From positions 271,391 to 291,390 of the forward strand of contig KV908475.1 of NCBI GenBank assembly GCA_002005505.1: a stretch of DNA of 20,000 bases. Direction: 5' to 3'. A model generated the notes under the pieces. That model was not told the DNA's origin. It ran no database searches and saw only the letters and a list, made by a program, of their open reading frames with translations. This DNA is from Botryococcus braunii. Its lineage: Eukaryota > Chlorophyta > Trebouxiophyceae. Below, piece by piece: positions 1 through 19,399 of this stretch (position 1 is its first letter; each line of letters opens with the position of its first letter). Made by a program: the position numbers and the translations under genes.

Positions 1-1789
1 TAACAAAATTGAATTCGCCCTTGCTAACAGGGGAATTAGGAATGGGCTGTTTGTGGTTGGGGAACCCAGATTATCATCAGCAGTAATCTGTGACAAGCCA
101 ACAACCCAGCAGGTGGCACACTTTTCCCCCATACGTTTGTTTGTTGTGCAATGGCCTGCCATGTGTGGGTGGAAGAACAGTCCGGTGTATCGCAACCGAT
201 ACCATAGTGATCCAGCAGTCACAGAGCAAGGTCCAGTCGTGTTTTGAAAACTTATTTTGCTGTGGAGATCAGGCTTTTATCGCTTAGGTGTACGCTTTAG
301 CAAACAATTTGGGAATTGCACCTACTGCTCGAAATTGGTCTCAAATGTGGAAGGAGTGATTCACAGCCCATTTTTTTTTGTGCCAATAGGGATTGCCAAT
401 CTCATCTTTGAGAACGACTCGTGACTAGGGAACCCAAAATCAACCTCTATATGTTCCAACGCATCTTTTCGTTCACGGATGGGTACATTTTGCCCACCCA
501 GGGCGGAGCCAATGACACTCAAAATTAAGCCTGCGAATAGCACCTGGCTTCTGATCGTGTTTGGGGTGTTTGAATCGTTGACAACCTTTCGTGATTCAGG
601 GCAAAGGGTGCAGATTCGCATGCACAAGGAGGGACCGTCCCAAGTCCCTGACAACCAGTATCTTGATGACCTCTAAAAGAGAGTGTTAATGCATTAGTCA
701 AATTAAGCATGCCAAAATTAAATAGAAAAGGGTGCAACACTCCGAAGGAAATACCTTGGCATCGGCATTCTTCAAAAGCATCGCGCGACGAAGCCAGGGC
801 GACGACTGGGTAAGTTGCACACGAGACGGGTTATTGATCTGGTCCTTACATAAGCACCGACCATGCAGAGTGCCCCAGATGACATATACACCCTTCGCAA
901 GTTTGGACAAAAAGGCAGCTCGGGCTACAGCTCATCATGCGTTTGCGCAAGATACACTTCATAATATACATTTTTTACTCAAAACATATGAACAACCAAG
1001 GATACACTACGTAGATTGCAAATGCGTGGCTATCGTTGTTCGCAGACTTGTACTTGATAGTCGCTAAATTCCTCGGGATGGTTACAACATCACGCCAAAT
1101 TCACGGTCGAATCGAGGTCAAAAAGAGGGGTGGATTCCGATTTATGGCCTCTAAATTCGCCTTTTGTACCTGAATCCAGTACGCTTTCCCGTACATCGGA
1201 TACCGTGGCCGACGGAAAAGGCATTCCAAAATGCGAAAAGGGCGGCATCTAAAGGCTGCAAAAGGCGGCAGAATTAGAAGGGAACGTTAATCCAAATCGG
1301 ATTCAATTTATCGAATCACGTGTAGCAATTCCAGGCCGCTTTTGCATGCATTGAAGTGTGTGTTACGGCTATCGTGGTACACGTTGTACTATGCTGACAC
1401 ATGGTTTCCACTTGCCTGGTAATTTCCTTCACGTGCACTCTTCCCTTTCCCCTTCCCTCCTTTCCTCGGCTCGGCCGCCGGGTCCGGTGCAAATGGCTGC
1501 GCACGTTGAAGTGTTTTACACAATTCCCTGCGCACCCAATTGCGCCCTACGACCCGTCAAGTCGACGCTCCACCTTCCCTGAACTTCTGCTGCTTCAGCT
1601 TCCAACTTCAGTTGGCAAGAGGATGAGGTTGCGGTTGTTAATCTTGTATTTGATGCATTCCAGGCCCGTCTAGTGCTTCAGCAGCGGTGACTTGGCCAGT
1701 ATACAGTTCTCAGGGTAGTATTATGACAACGTGGGTTAGCGTGGGTTTATCCGTTCGCATCATCATCCCCTCTGGGCTGGGCTGAGGTA
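1..1789. other. Left flank, no recognisable gene
   Basis: I recognise no gene here. The longest open frames are a 97-codon minus-strand frame (361-654), which overlaps a 65-codon plus-strand frame (479-676), and a 111-codon plus-strand frame (732-1067). None shows a family motif I know, and their length is what chance would give. Positions 1201-1275 contain short AAAAGG/GGCGGC-type repeats. Positions 1440-1480 are pyrimidine-rich. The region could hold decayed transposon sequence, but nothing seen proves it. Confidence 0.5.
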
Positions 1790-3568
1790 ATTATTTCTTC
1801 TTTTACAAGAGTGGAGTAAAAAAGACCAGCCCAATGTTCAGGGACCCAAACCCCCAATGTGTCAAGCTATGAGTCACACCCGGCGAGCGGCCAGCTGGCG
1901 ACCCACAGCCACCGCAATGATGAAACTGACCCGACGAATGACAAAATATCCCTCCACATCTTCTTGAGCAATGATGGCTTGGTTCAAAAGCCCCTGGAGC
2001 CTCTGCAACAAGGCCAGCGCATCAGCATGCAACCCTCCCAATGTTTCAAAAGCGAAGGCTTGGAAAGCCACAGGCGGCTGCTGACGCGACAACAAGACAG
2101 CATAGCGGGTCTGCTTGTCTTGGGCAGCGCGCGCGGCGGCCCCACCCGGCACGAAGTGCAGCAAGTTGGCAACTGTGAGTGGGGAAGAGCCAACGATGTC
2201 GATATAAAGGTCACGCCCCTCCTCCCACGCATGGAGGCGGAGGTCTGCGCGACGGCGCTCCTGGCCAGGGACAGGGGTGGGAAAGGCGGGTTCCCGGGTG
2301 ACCCGCTGACGAGCTGAGGTAAGGACAGCGTCCAGGCCGTTACGAACGGAGTAATGTCGGCCGACAATGGCAACATCCCCCCCTGAGGTGCAGTGGACCG
2401 CGTGGTCGCCCCAGACATCCAACTCCCTCAAGCAGCACGGGCATTGGGAGCCAGGGTGGAAAATGGGGATCAAGAGCTGGTATTGAAGGCGGCAGCGGAA
2501 CGACTCTGGGGGCATGGTTTGCTGCAAATGGGGAACTGGGAGAGCCAGCAGCCAATCAGACTCTCCCGGCTGTGTAAGAGATTGGAGCACAGCACGGTCG
2601 CGATCCGAGCGAGCAGGGTCATCAAGAACCTCCTGGTATGCGCGGTGAGACAAGGGTTTGGACAGCCGGGCTTGCACTTTGCTGCGGACAAAATCCGGAT
2701 CCTCGAAGAGCGCCGCATCGAAATCAGGAACAAGGGCGCAGTAGTCAGCCTTGGCAGCGAGGGCAGCGGGGACAAGAGGGGCAGTGGATGTCCCCAGAAG
2801 GCGGTCCTGGAGGGGGGCTGTCTGCGTGACGGAGGCGAGATAGGCACAAGGCAGAAGGGAAGTGGCCTTAGTGACCCCTAGACCCCCCTGGGCAATAGGC
2901 AAGCCAGCCAAGGTTTGCTGCAAAGGGCCAAAACCACCACCACCAGCTGTGACAATGGATTGGAGGACCTGGGTTTGGAGCATATCAAAGGTCACCAAAG
3001 CTTGCGCAGCTGCAGCTGGCGGCATGGTCCGGGCTGTGAAAACCACCTTGCAGGTCCCAAGGCAACTGCGAAGCAAGAGAAGCTCGGCTTGGGGGTGGCG
3101 GAGAATCGGCAAACGCTGGAGCGAGGCTGCCACGGCATCAACGTGCGCCTGGGCTACGGAAGCCGCGTACTCGACTGACACGGTGACCGCTGCCCCCAAC
3201 ACTATCAAACCAGCACGAGTTTCATTGACGAAGCCCAGAGGGAACCCATCCAAATGCTGAGGGTTCGGGCGCGGCGACCACACACAGCACTTGTGAGGGT
3301 TGAGGCTCAAGCCATATGCGGGGGCCCGGTCAACAACCAACTGGACTGCCTGCTGCGCTGCGGGCACGGGACCAACAAACGTGCCGTCATCCAGATACCA
3401 CCCTTGGTGTACGTCGGGACACTCCCGATGAAGGTCAAGGAGGAGTGGCTGGACAGTGAGCGCAAAAAGCAGCGGAGAGAGGGGGTCCCCTTGCTGGACC
3501 CCTGTTGTGGAGTCCACGACATGGGGCCCAACATACTGATGGGCCGCGCAGCCATACGTCGACGCCAC
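1790..3568 (-). mobile_element. LINE (non-LTR) retrotransposon copy 1, 5'-truncated
   Basis: This copy reads right to left. Its left (3') end is placed at about 1790 because the same terminal sequence, a short purine-rich run ending in AAATAA, closes copies 2 and 3. Its right end lies inside the reverse transcriptase domain, so the 5' half (any first ORF and the start of the RT) is missing. That is typical of target-primed reverse transcription that stopped early. Its right end abuts the 3' end of copy 2 almost without a gap. About 85 bp of 3' untranslated sequence lies between the stop codon and the end. Confidence 0.8.
1874..3568 (-). CDS. LINE reverse transcriptase, C-terminal 564 residues (partial)
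   Basis: The frame runs 564 codons without a stop and ends in TGA. Its right edge is the truncation point, not a true start. Seen: RT motif B (GVQQGDPLSP, residues 23-32), the catalytic motif C as YLDDG (58-62, a variant of YADD), and a motif-D-like GLSLN (86-90). A CPCC...GDHAVHC zinc-knuckle-like cluster follows at 376-393. A C-terminal block has RRADLRL (439-445) and DLYIDIVG (453-460). Known: RT families with this CPxC/GDHA tail often carry a nuclease-like domain after the knuckle. Inferred: the ADL...YIDIV block may be a PD-(D/E)XK-like fold, although the usual lysine is not seen. The fingers subdomain and the first catalytic aspartate lie in the lost 5' part, so this copy cannot encode a complete RT. 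The intact frame suggests a fairly recent insertion. Confidence 0.85.
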   Translation of the reverse strand: MASTYGCAAHQYVGPHVVDSTTGVQQGDPLSPLLFALTVQPLLLDLHRECPDVHQGWYLDDGTFVGPVPAAQQAVQLVVDRAPAYGLSLNPHKCCVWSPRPNPQHLDGFPLGFVNETRAGLIVLGAAVTVSVEYAASVAQAHVDAVAASLQRLPILRHPQAELLLLRSCLGTCKVVFTARTMPPAAAAQALVTFDMLQTQVLQSIVTAGGGGFGPLQQTLAGLPIAQGGLGVTKATSLLPCAYLASVTQTAPLQDRLLGTSTAPLVPAALAAKADYCALVPDFDAALFEDPDFVRSKVQARLSKPLSHRAYQEVLDDPARSDRDRAVLQSLTQPGESDWLLALPVPHLQQTMPPESFRCRLQYQLLIPIFHPGSQCPCCLRELDVWGDHAVHCTSGGDVAIVGRHYSVRNGLDAVLTSARQRVTREPAFPTPVPGQERRRADLRLHAWEEGRDLYIDIVGSSPLTVANLLHFVPGGAAARAAQDKQTRYAVLLSRQQPPVAFQAFAFETLGGLHADALALLQRLQGLLNQAIIAQEDVEGYFVIRRVSFIIAVAVGRQLAARRV

Positions 3569-3569
3569 A

Positions 3570-3690
3570 TTTATTTCTTCTTTTACAAGAGTGGGGTAAA
3601 AACGACCAGCCCAACGTTCATGGACCCAAACTGAAATGTGTCAAGCTATAAGTCAAACCCGACGAGCGGCCAGCTGGCGACCCACAGCGG
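3570..3690 (-). mobile_element. LINE copy 2, 3'-terminal fragment
   Basis: About 120 bp on the minus strand match the last ~110 bp of copy 1. The match covers the final codons (VGRQLAARRV then TGA), the short 3' untranslated region and the purine-rich end. It differs from copy 1 at scattered positions, including a changed stretch just after the stop codon. Similarity is lost at about 3690. The fragment therefore contains only the 3' end, as expected of an early-terminated insertion, and copy 1 begins at its 3' end. Confidence 0.8.
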
Positions 3691-4072
3691 CTGCAAAATT
3701 CTTCTTTCTTCTTCCACTCCCATCTCCTACAGCGGCTGGACAGATATAATCCCCTGCTAGTAAACGGCTGGAAGAGTGGAGAGTTGGGGTAGATAGCCCT
3801 GGTGTCTTTCTTTGGTGGGGGGAAAATAGGGAGATCTCAATAACCATTAATCCGTTGCCATATATCGAAATCCCAACTTTCCTTCTCCCCATTGAAGTTC
3901 TACAACTTCAGCTGTAGATTTTGGAGGAACAGTGGGATCATTCCATTGCCAACACCAAAACCCCAAAATGGAAAAATGGGTTTCCGGCTTTTGGGGACGG
4001 GTTCTGAATGTGATGTCTTGTGATGGAAAGATTCACGAAGTGTGAGAGGGTTTGAGAGATCCGCGAAGTGCC

Positions 4073-4074
<2 letters not shown>
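3691..4074. other. Spacer between LINE copy 2 and AC tract
   Basis: No gene is recognised. A 7-bp inverted repeat with a 4-base loop lies at 3893-3910. The word CGAAGTG occurs twice at 4035-4070, just before the microsatellite. Confidence 0.5.
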
Positions 4075-4462
<388 letters not shown>

Positions 4463-4539
4463 TTGGTCCACACATGAAGATGGTAGCACATAGTCCGTAA
4501 GAAGCCTGCTGTGGAAGTCTGTGATGCAGACTTTGCGCT

Positions 4540-5343
4540 TGAGTTTGTCCACAACGTAGGGCCCAGATGTGAGCAATGCCGGCGTTGCAGTGCTTTGATG
4601 TGGGAAACGGAAAAAACGAGCTGTGGAGAGTTTAGTCTCTGTTGTGGGACTGGTAAGGTAAAGTTAAATAATGTGTACTTCAAAGACCCCGTTCCAGATG
4701 AAGTACACAGACTGATGTTTCCTCGCAATCCTGAAGAAGTGCGTGAAGCACGGCACTTCAGGGCGGATTCCCGCGTAAGCAATATAGCGCATTGCAGATG
4801 GCTTCATCCACTGCAAAGTTCCCCGAGGTTCAAGCGGGGGTCAATTTCTTGCGTATGGGCGGAACCATTTACCATACAATGGGCCCCATAATCCCCGAAG
4901 AGGGCAGGCCTCCACAATATGCACAGATCTATACTCTGGACAGTGATGCCCAGGTGCAAAGGCGGTTGGAAATATTTGGAAACGGCAGAATTCATTGCAC
5001 CAAGTTGCTCGCGCTTCAACTCATGTTGTTGCGAACAAACCCGTTTGTGCAGGCCATGATACAGATTGACGAGCACGACCGAGGCACCATAGGCGACCAT
5101 CACTTTGTGGTGAACGCCCATGGCAGCTTGAACCGGCGGTACAATGCCTCCATTCAAGGGACGGGGGAGCTGGCTATTTTCCAGGAACAAAGAGGTGCAA
5201 CAGACTCCACCGCGGACGTCCGAGAACGGGAGATCATGTTTTACCCCTGGGTATGCCCTCATCTTCAGGCAGTGAATGTCGAACCTCATATGAAGTTTAT
5301 TTTCAGCACATGGCCATTCACTTCGTGTGAGGATATCATGTGA
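4540..5343 (+). pseudogene. Helitron Rep/helicase N-terminal fragment, frameshifted
   Basis: The first part (frame starting at 4511) has a cysteine cluster (CEQCRRC, then ALMW) followed by FSLCCGTGKVKL. This is the pattern I know from the start of Helitron helicase-like proteins. At about 4780-4790 the frame shifts. The second frame (to TGA at 5341-5343) continues the family pattern: FLRMGGTIYHTMGPIIPEEG, PPQYAQIYTLD, LLRTNPFVQAM and NRRYN. The sequence breaks off at STWPF, before the Rep two-histidine motif and the helicase. It is a 3'-truncated, broken fragment with no coding capacity for transposition. I saw no Helitron terminus (5' TC, 3' hairpin plus CTRR) assignable to it. It lies directly right of the AC tract and left of LINE copy 3. 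The assignment rests on recognised motifs, not on a search. Confidence 0.72.
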
Positions 5344-5684
5344 CAACTTATTTTGTGTGAGGATCGCAGGGAGGCGGGCTGAGGAGGATCAGTGACAAAA
5401 GTCCGATCTTCGACCCTCTGCACTTTCCCCTTCTCCATCCCAATGGAGAGCTTGGATGCAGGCCTTACATACCCCACCGGCCTGAAAACCAAGATGAGGA
5501 GGAAGAAGGTGTAACGACTGTCGGACATGGTCCGGAGTCGGAGCCCTACTTAACCGCTGAGCAATGCCGATAAACACCGATTGTACCCTGTAGGCACGTG
5601 GCTCACCCGGTGAGAGGGTCCAGCTTGGGATGGGCAGAAGACATCTCACTCTTGCATTAGGAAGAAGAAAAAAGCAGAGCCGCT
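5344..5684. other. Spacer between Helitron fragment and LINE copy 3
   Basis: No gene is recognised. The word TGTGAGGAT occurs twice (around 5327 and 5356), at the end of the Helitron frame and just after it. The rest is mixed sequence without clear motifs. Confidence 0.45.
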
Positions 5685-6338
5685 ATGCTGTCTGGGGGAA
5701 CCACGCTGTACTGCACCTCAAAGGGGGTGCCGACAATTGCCATGTGGCAATTGTCGGCAGGCATTACTCCGTTCAAAGCGGCTTTGACGTGATGCTTACC
5801 TCTGCTCGTCAGCACGTAACCCGGGAGCCAGCCTTTCCCCCTCCTGTCCCTGGCCAGGAACGCCGCCCGTGCAGACCTCCGCCTCCACGCGCAGGAGGAG
5901 GGTCGGGACCTGTACATCGACATTGTTGACTCGTCACCGCTTCACCGCCGCCAATCTGCAGCACTTCGTGCCAGGTCGGGCCGCCGCGCGCACTGCCCCA
6001 AACCAGCACACCGCTAAGCTGGCTTGCTGGTGCGCCAACAACCGCCCGTGGCCTTCCAAGCCTTTACATTTGAAACCTTTCTGGGGTTGCAAGCTAATGC
6101 GCTGGCCTTGTTGCAGAAGCTCGAGGGGCGTTTGACCCAGGCCATAATTGCACAGGAAGACGTGGAGGGATATTGTGTCATGTGTCGGGCCAGTTTCATT
6201 ATTGCGGCCGTTTGTGTTGTGGGTCGCCAGTTGGCTGCTCGCCGGGTGGGACTCGTAGCTTCAACCATTTGAAGTGGCGTCCTTGCAACATTGGGCTGGT
6301 CTTCTTTACCCCACTCCTGTACAGCAAGGAAATAATTG
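5685..6338 (+). pseudogene. LINE copy 3, decayed RT C-terminal region and 3' end
   Basis: This is the same family as copy 1 but in the opposite orientation. Similarity starts at the zinc-knuckle region (VWGNHAV) and runs to the 3' terminal AAATAATT. Matching blocks fall in different frames: VAIVGRHYSV...TREPAF in the first (to ~5867), RADLRLHA...DLYIDIV in another (5868-5943), NLQHFVPGRAAAR in a third (~5945-6010), then QPPVAFQAFTFET...VGRQLAARRV back in the second (6024-6250). At least three frameshifts have accumulated. The family stop codon is also lost (TGA replaced by GGA after ARRV). A perfect 15-bp inverted repeat at 5728-5759 is absent from copy 1. The copy cannot make a functional protein. 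Confidence 0.85.
5728..5759. repeat. Near-perfect palindrome inside LINE copy 3
   Basis: Two 15-bp arms (5728-5742 and 5745-5759) are exact reverse complements separated by TG. In copy 1 the matching position has only the right arm. The left arm therefore looks like a local inverted duplication acquired by this copy. Confidence 0.9.
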
Positions 6339-6627
6339 CGATTTCCTCTTATGTAACGTGAAATACATGCGTCTAGCCCACTCATCCCATTCGGAGCCCG
6401 GGAATGGGTTTGGGCCTCTTGCCTTTTGAGCCTCGTACTCGGACGCTACGAATAACAGGATACCGGCGGCAGATATTTTGCACTTTCCGGTCAGCGTGGC
6501 GCGCTGGATGCCTAACAGGTCAGCCAGACGCCCCTAGGCACGACCTCCATCGAACGACAACGATAATAATAGTGAGCGTGGGAGTGCTTACTGGACCTTT
6601 CAAGGAAACGTTGAACAGTTTTACATC
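6339..6627. other. Upstream region of the carotenoid oxygenase gene
   Basis: This lies between the 3' end of LINE copy 3 and the proposed start codon. Promoter or 5' untranslated sequence of the downstream gene would be expected here, but I see no element I can name. The coding frame of exon 1 stays open back to an in-frame TAG at 6535-6537, with no ATG before 6628. Confidence 0.4.
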
Positions 6628-16119
<9,492 letters not shown>

Positions 16120-16143
16120 GATCTGTTCGTGAGCAGCCTCCGC

Positions 16144-16166
16144 GCAGTGCCGTACGCTGGCACTGC
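16144..16166 (+). other. 8-bp hairpin just after the CCD1-like stop codon
   Basis: GCAGTGCC and GGCACTGC form a perfect 8-bp stem with a 7-base loop, 24 bases after the stop. It lies in the expected 3' untranslated region. Its function is unknown. Confidence 0.8.
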
Positions 16167-16319
16167 ATGTGTCCAAGGCGGAGGTTCAAGACCCGGTGGA
16201 GCACCATTTGGTTTCTGGGATTGTTTTTCCCAGGGCTCCCCTGCTTTGTTCTCCTTGTTTCTCTGCTGACTCCCCTTTCCCTCCCCCCGGGGGAGGGGGG
16301 GACCTCAGCCTTTCGGGGC

Positions 16320-16355
16320 TTTGCAGACCCACAGGCTCGTCCTTGGGTCTGCAAA
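16320..16355. repeat. 12-bp inverted repeat / hairpin
   Basis: TTTGCAGACCCA and TGGGTCTGCAAA are exact reverse complements separated by 12 bases. Inside the loop AGG can pair with CCT past a one-base bulge. A TGAAATTTCA palindrome follows directly. Confidence 0.9.
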
Positions 16356-18028
16356 TGTTTTGAAATTTCAAGAAATTTCACTTATTTCCCCGTCCTTTTC
16401 CCCGCTTTCCCCTTCCTTTCCACTTTTCTTTCCCCCCTTTATGTTCATCGGTAGGAAGAGGGTGGGTGGCAAAGCGAGAGGCTGTGACAGAGGGGCGCAG
16501 CCTCTCTTGATGCCTGGCAATGGCTTTTTGACTTAAGGAGATCATTTGTTGCCAACCCAAAAATTGCCCATCAGAGGGCAGGGGACGTCACCCCCGTGAG
16601 GGATTTCAAGCCGCCGTGCTCTTCGAGTAGAATCTCTTGTGTTGCAGTGTTGCACGGGCTGATGGCCTTATTGTGCATATAGATCGAGGGAGCACAGGAA
16701 TGGTGAATACCAAAAAACAGATGTCTTCCACCCCTCTTGTCTATGGACAACGCTGCAGCTGCTGCTGCTTTGTGAGTAGGGCTTTTGCCGCATTGAGTTA
16801 CACACTGTCGGGGTTGTTATGCATATAGCTTTAGGTAGGACAGGAGCGGTGTATACTGATTGTCCATCGACAACGCCAATACGACGTCAGGAAGATGTCA
16901 TAATTCTAGAAGGGGTGAGGAGCCTTCACTGCCTTGCCGTTCCAGGATTATGGGTTTTATCACAGCCCTTTTTTATCACCAACCCTTCGGCGTATTCAAG
17001 GGAGGGGTTGGGTTCTTGACACGCTGAGGAGGTGGCCCTATACGCCCTGGTGTTAAGCAAAGATGGGTTGCTTGAGAGCAGGGTGTGAAAGTAAAATTTT
17101 CGAGTATCCCCTTCAACCACATATGAGTGCGGTTGGTTGCCGTTTGATTTGTAGGTTGGTGGTGCATTGCCTTTGGAGGAGAATTGTCTTGTGTGAGTGG
17201 AACGTGGCCGTTGTTCAGCGCCGCAAAAGAAGTGTCGGCACTGGGTCACCTCGATATGAAAAAGAATTTGTTTGTGTTCTGGATGTGCTGTGAGGGGGAT
17301 TCGAGCCCTTGTATTGGGGGCCAAGGCCACGGGGGGGGTGTGGTTACCGCTCACCGCCACTTAGTAGCTGGTACATTTTTGTGAGAGCGGGTGGGATGTG
17401 GGCTTATAAAGTCTGTGGATATGATTGTGGTGCCAAGACTGGTTTTTACGTTATCACTCACTATTATTATTATGGTACACCAAGCCTGTGGATATGATTG
17501 TAGTGCAAGTGTAGTCATTCTCCCATACGGCTAGGGACAACCGAATAGTCATTTCCTTTGTGTAGAACCAATTGGTCGTCCTGTGTTGGACAGACCGTTT
17601 GGAGTATGCCAAGTCTTTTGGGGATGATCCCTGGGGCCTGTCAAGGAGAGAGGGAGTGCTCGATTCTAGCACCACCATTATGAGATAGACCATCCGATGC
17701 CTTACCTTGAAAGCTTCAGGTAATTGAGGCCTGGCCAATCTAAAGATTGCTGATATTGTGGAAGTTTGCAATTGCAGCTGCACCACCTAGTAAACCCATA
17801 CAGTACCCGATGTTTGCGGCCTTCAAATGACAACCCAGTTCTCCAAGTGCGGCATAGGAAGTGAAATCCGATTCTAACAGCCTGTTTTGCGTGCTTGTCG
17901 AGGATTTCCTCATATGAGGGCCGCAAAGTTCTCTCAAAGGCCCAGAGGTCAGGGTTTTTGGCTTTCGAGAAGGCTGGAGAGGCGCCTGAGAGGGCGATGC
18001 ATAGAGTGTATCCATCCGGCCATGTATG

Positions 18029-18044
18029 TGTATACATGTATACA
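18029..18044. repeat. 16-bp perfect palindrome
   Basis: TGTATACATGTATACA is its own reverse complement. It sits in AT-rich sequence with alternating purine and pyrimidine. Confidence 0.9.
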
Positions 18045-18789
18045 AATATGCAGTGTCCGCTTTGGGACGGCCCATTCATGAGCGATATTTATTGCAAATA
18101 GCCCATTCTTTTGCGCAAGCACAACCAGTAGTTTGATTCCACTTGTAGATCGTGGCTTGCGCGAGCCGCGCCGACTTGCTCTATACACGGAAGATGGCGT
18201 CTGCTTCTGCCTTTGGCACGCACCCCGTGTGGGAGCCAGTCCGGGCAGGGAGGTGCTTGACAACGAGGAATGTTTGCGTGGACGGGTCCGCATCGTGTTT
18301 GCACAGTTTTACAAAGTAACCGCCTCATTTGAGGGGTCTTTACCGAGGGCAGAGGAAGGGCTAACAAATCCCGCGCCCCCATAGTGGTGCTAGTCCAAAT
18401 CAGCCATATTGGGGAAGGGTTGGATTTAAGGGGGTTTTTCGGTCGGTTTTAAAGGGAAATAATACATGATTTAAATACACGTGCAGACTGGCAGCCATAC
18501 GGGGGGTAGAAATACGTATCTAAAAATAAGTACGGTGTATGTGCTGTGTTGTCACATGGTATGACAGTGTAAGACAGTGCCAAATTAGGGGGCACAAGTC
18601 GCGCAGCCTATCCACAATTTTATATGGTTGTGAATCTGTCGAGGGAATGCCCTTGCGGCACCCTCATTCGCTAGTTGGGGGAATGAGGGCCTTGTGGGGG
18701 CACAATCCGTTTGTGGATGGACTGCAGAAGATGCAGTGCGGCATACCGCACCCTCCTTGGGATGGTGTCAAACCTTAATCTTTGGGGCC

Positions 18790-18821
18790 GTGACCTCGAT
18801 TTGATGTGACCTCGATTTGAT
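18790..18821. repeat. 16-bp perfect tandem duplication
   Basis: GTGACCTCGATTTGAT occurs twice without a gap. Confidence 0.95.
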
Positions 18822-19067
18822 CCCTCTCATTGGCCCTTAGTGGCTGGACACGTGTACTTTCCTGGGGACGGCACGTGGCTCGAGGATGTTTTTTTGGTGG
18901 TGTTATAGAATTCTTTCGTGTGGGCGAGGGAAACTGCAGCATCACTGCTCTGTGAAGAAGAAGTAGTTATAACTCGACATGCTCACCCAAGTTTGGGGTT
19001 GAATTGCTTTGGCTGGTGGATTGATAGCTGCGCTTGGGCGGAACGGGACTGTCTCAATTTACCAATG

Positions 19068-19399
19068 TTTTCAACACAAGTGATCACTCTCGGTGAAAAC
19101 TTTGTGTCACCGTTTGCTACGTATTGCACTCTTTGTGACAGCTTTTTGTGGTTTTCAACACATCGCACTCCTGGTGAAAACTTTGTGTCAAGGTTTTCTG
19201 CGTATACATATATACGTATTGCACTCTTGGTGACAGTTTTATGTGTTCACACATTGCACTCCTGGTGAAAACTTTTTGTCAAGGTTTTCCACACATCGCA
19301 CTCTTGGGGACGATCGTTGCAACGATTGTCCGCAAGAGTTTCACAATTGTGTGGTTTTCAACATATCGCACCCTTAGGGGCAACTTTGGTTCAATCGGT
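19068..19399. repeat. ~40-bp degenerate tandem array, about 7 units
   Basis: Units share TTTTCAACACATCGCACTC then TTGGTGAAAACTTTGTGTCA-like sequence. Two units carry insertions that are themselves inverted repeats: CGTATA-CATA-TATACG (19201-19216) and the 14-bp palindrome ATCGTTGCAACGAT (19313-19326). Confidence 0.82.

Noticed and set aside
361..676. Overlapping antisense frames of 97 and 65 codons
   Set aside because: No family motif was recognised and the length is within chance; noted only as part of the left flank.
1859..3260. Plus-strand open frames of 130-160 codons across the LINE
   Set aside because: They are shadows of the 564-codon minus-strand reverse transcriptase frame.
4804..5346. 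180-codon minus-strand frame opposite the Helitron fragment
   Set aside because: The plus strand carries the recognisable Helitron motifs; the minus frame matches nothing I know.
17285..17320. Possible tRNA T-arm (GGGATTCGAGCCC-like)
   Set aside because: No matching acceptor, D or anticodon stems are found at the required distances.
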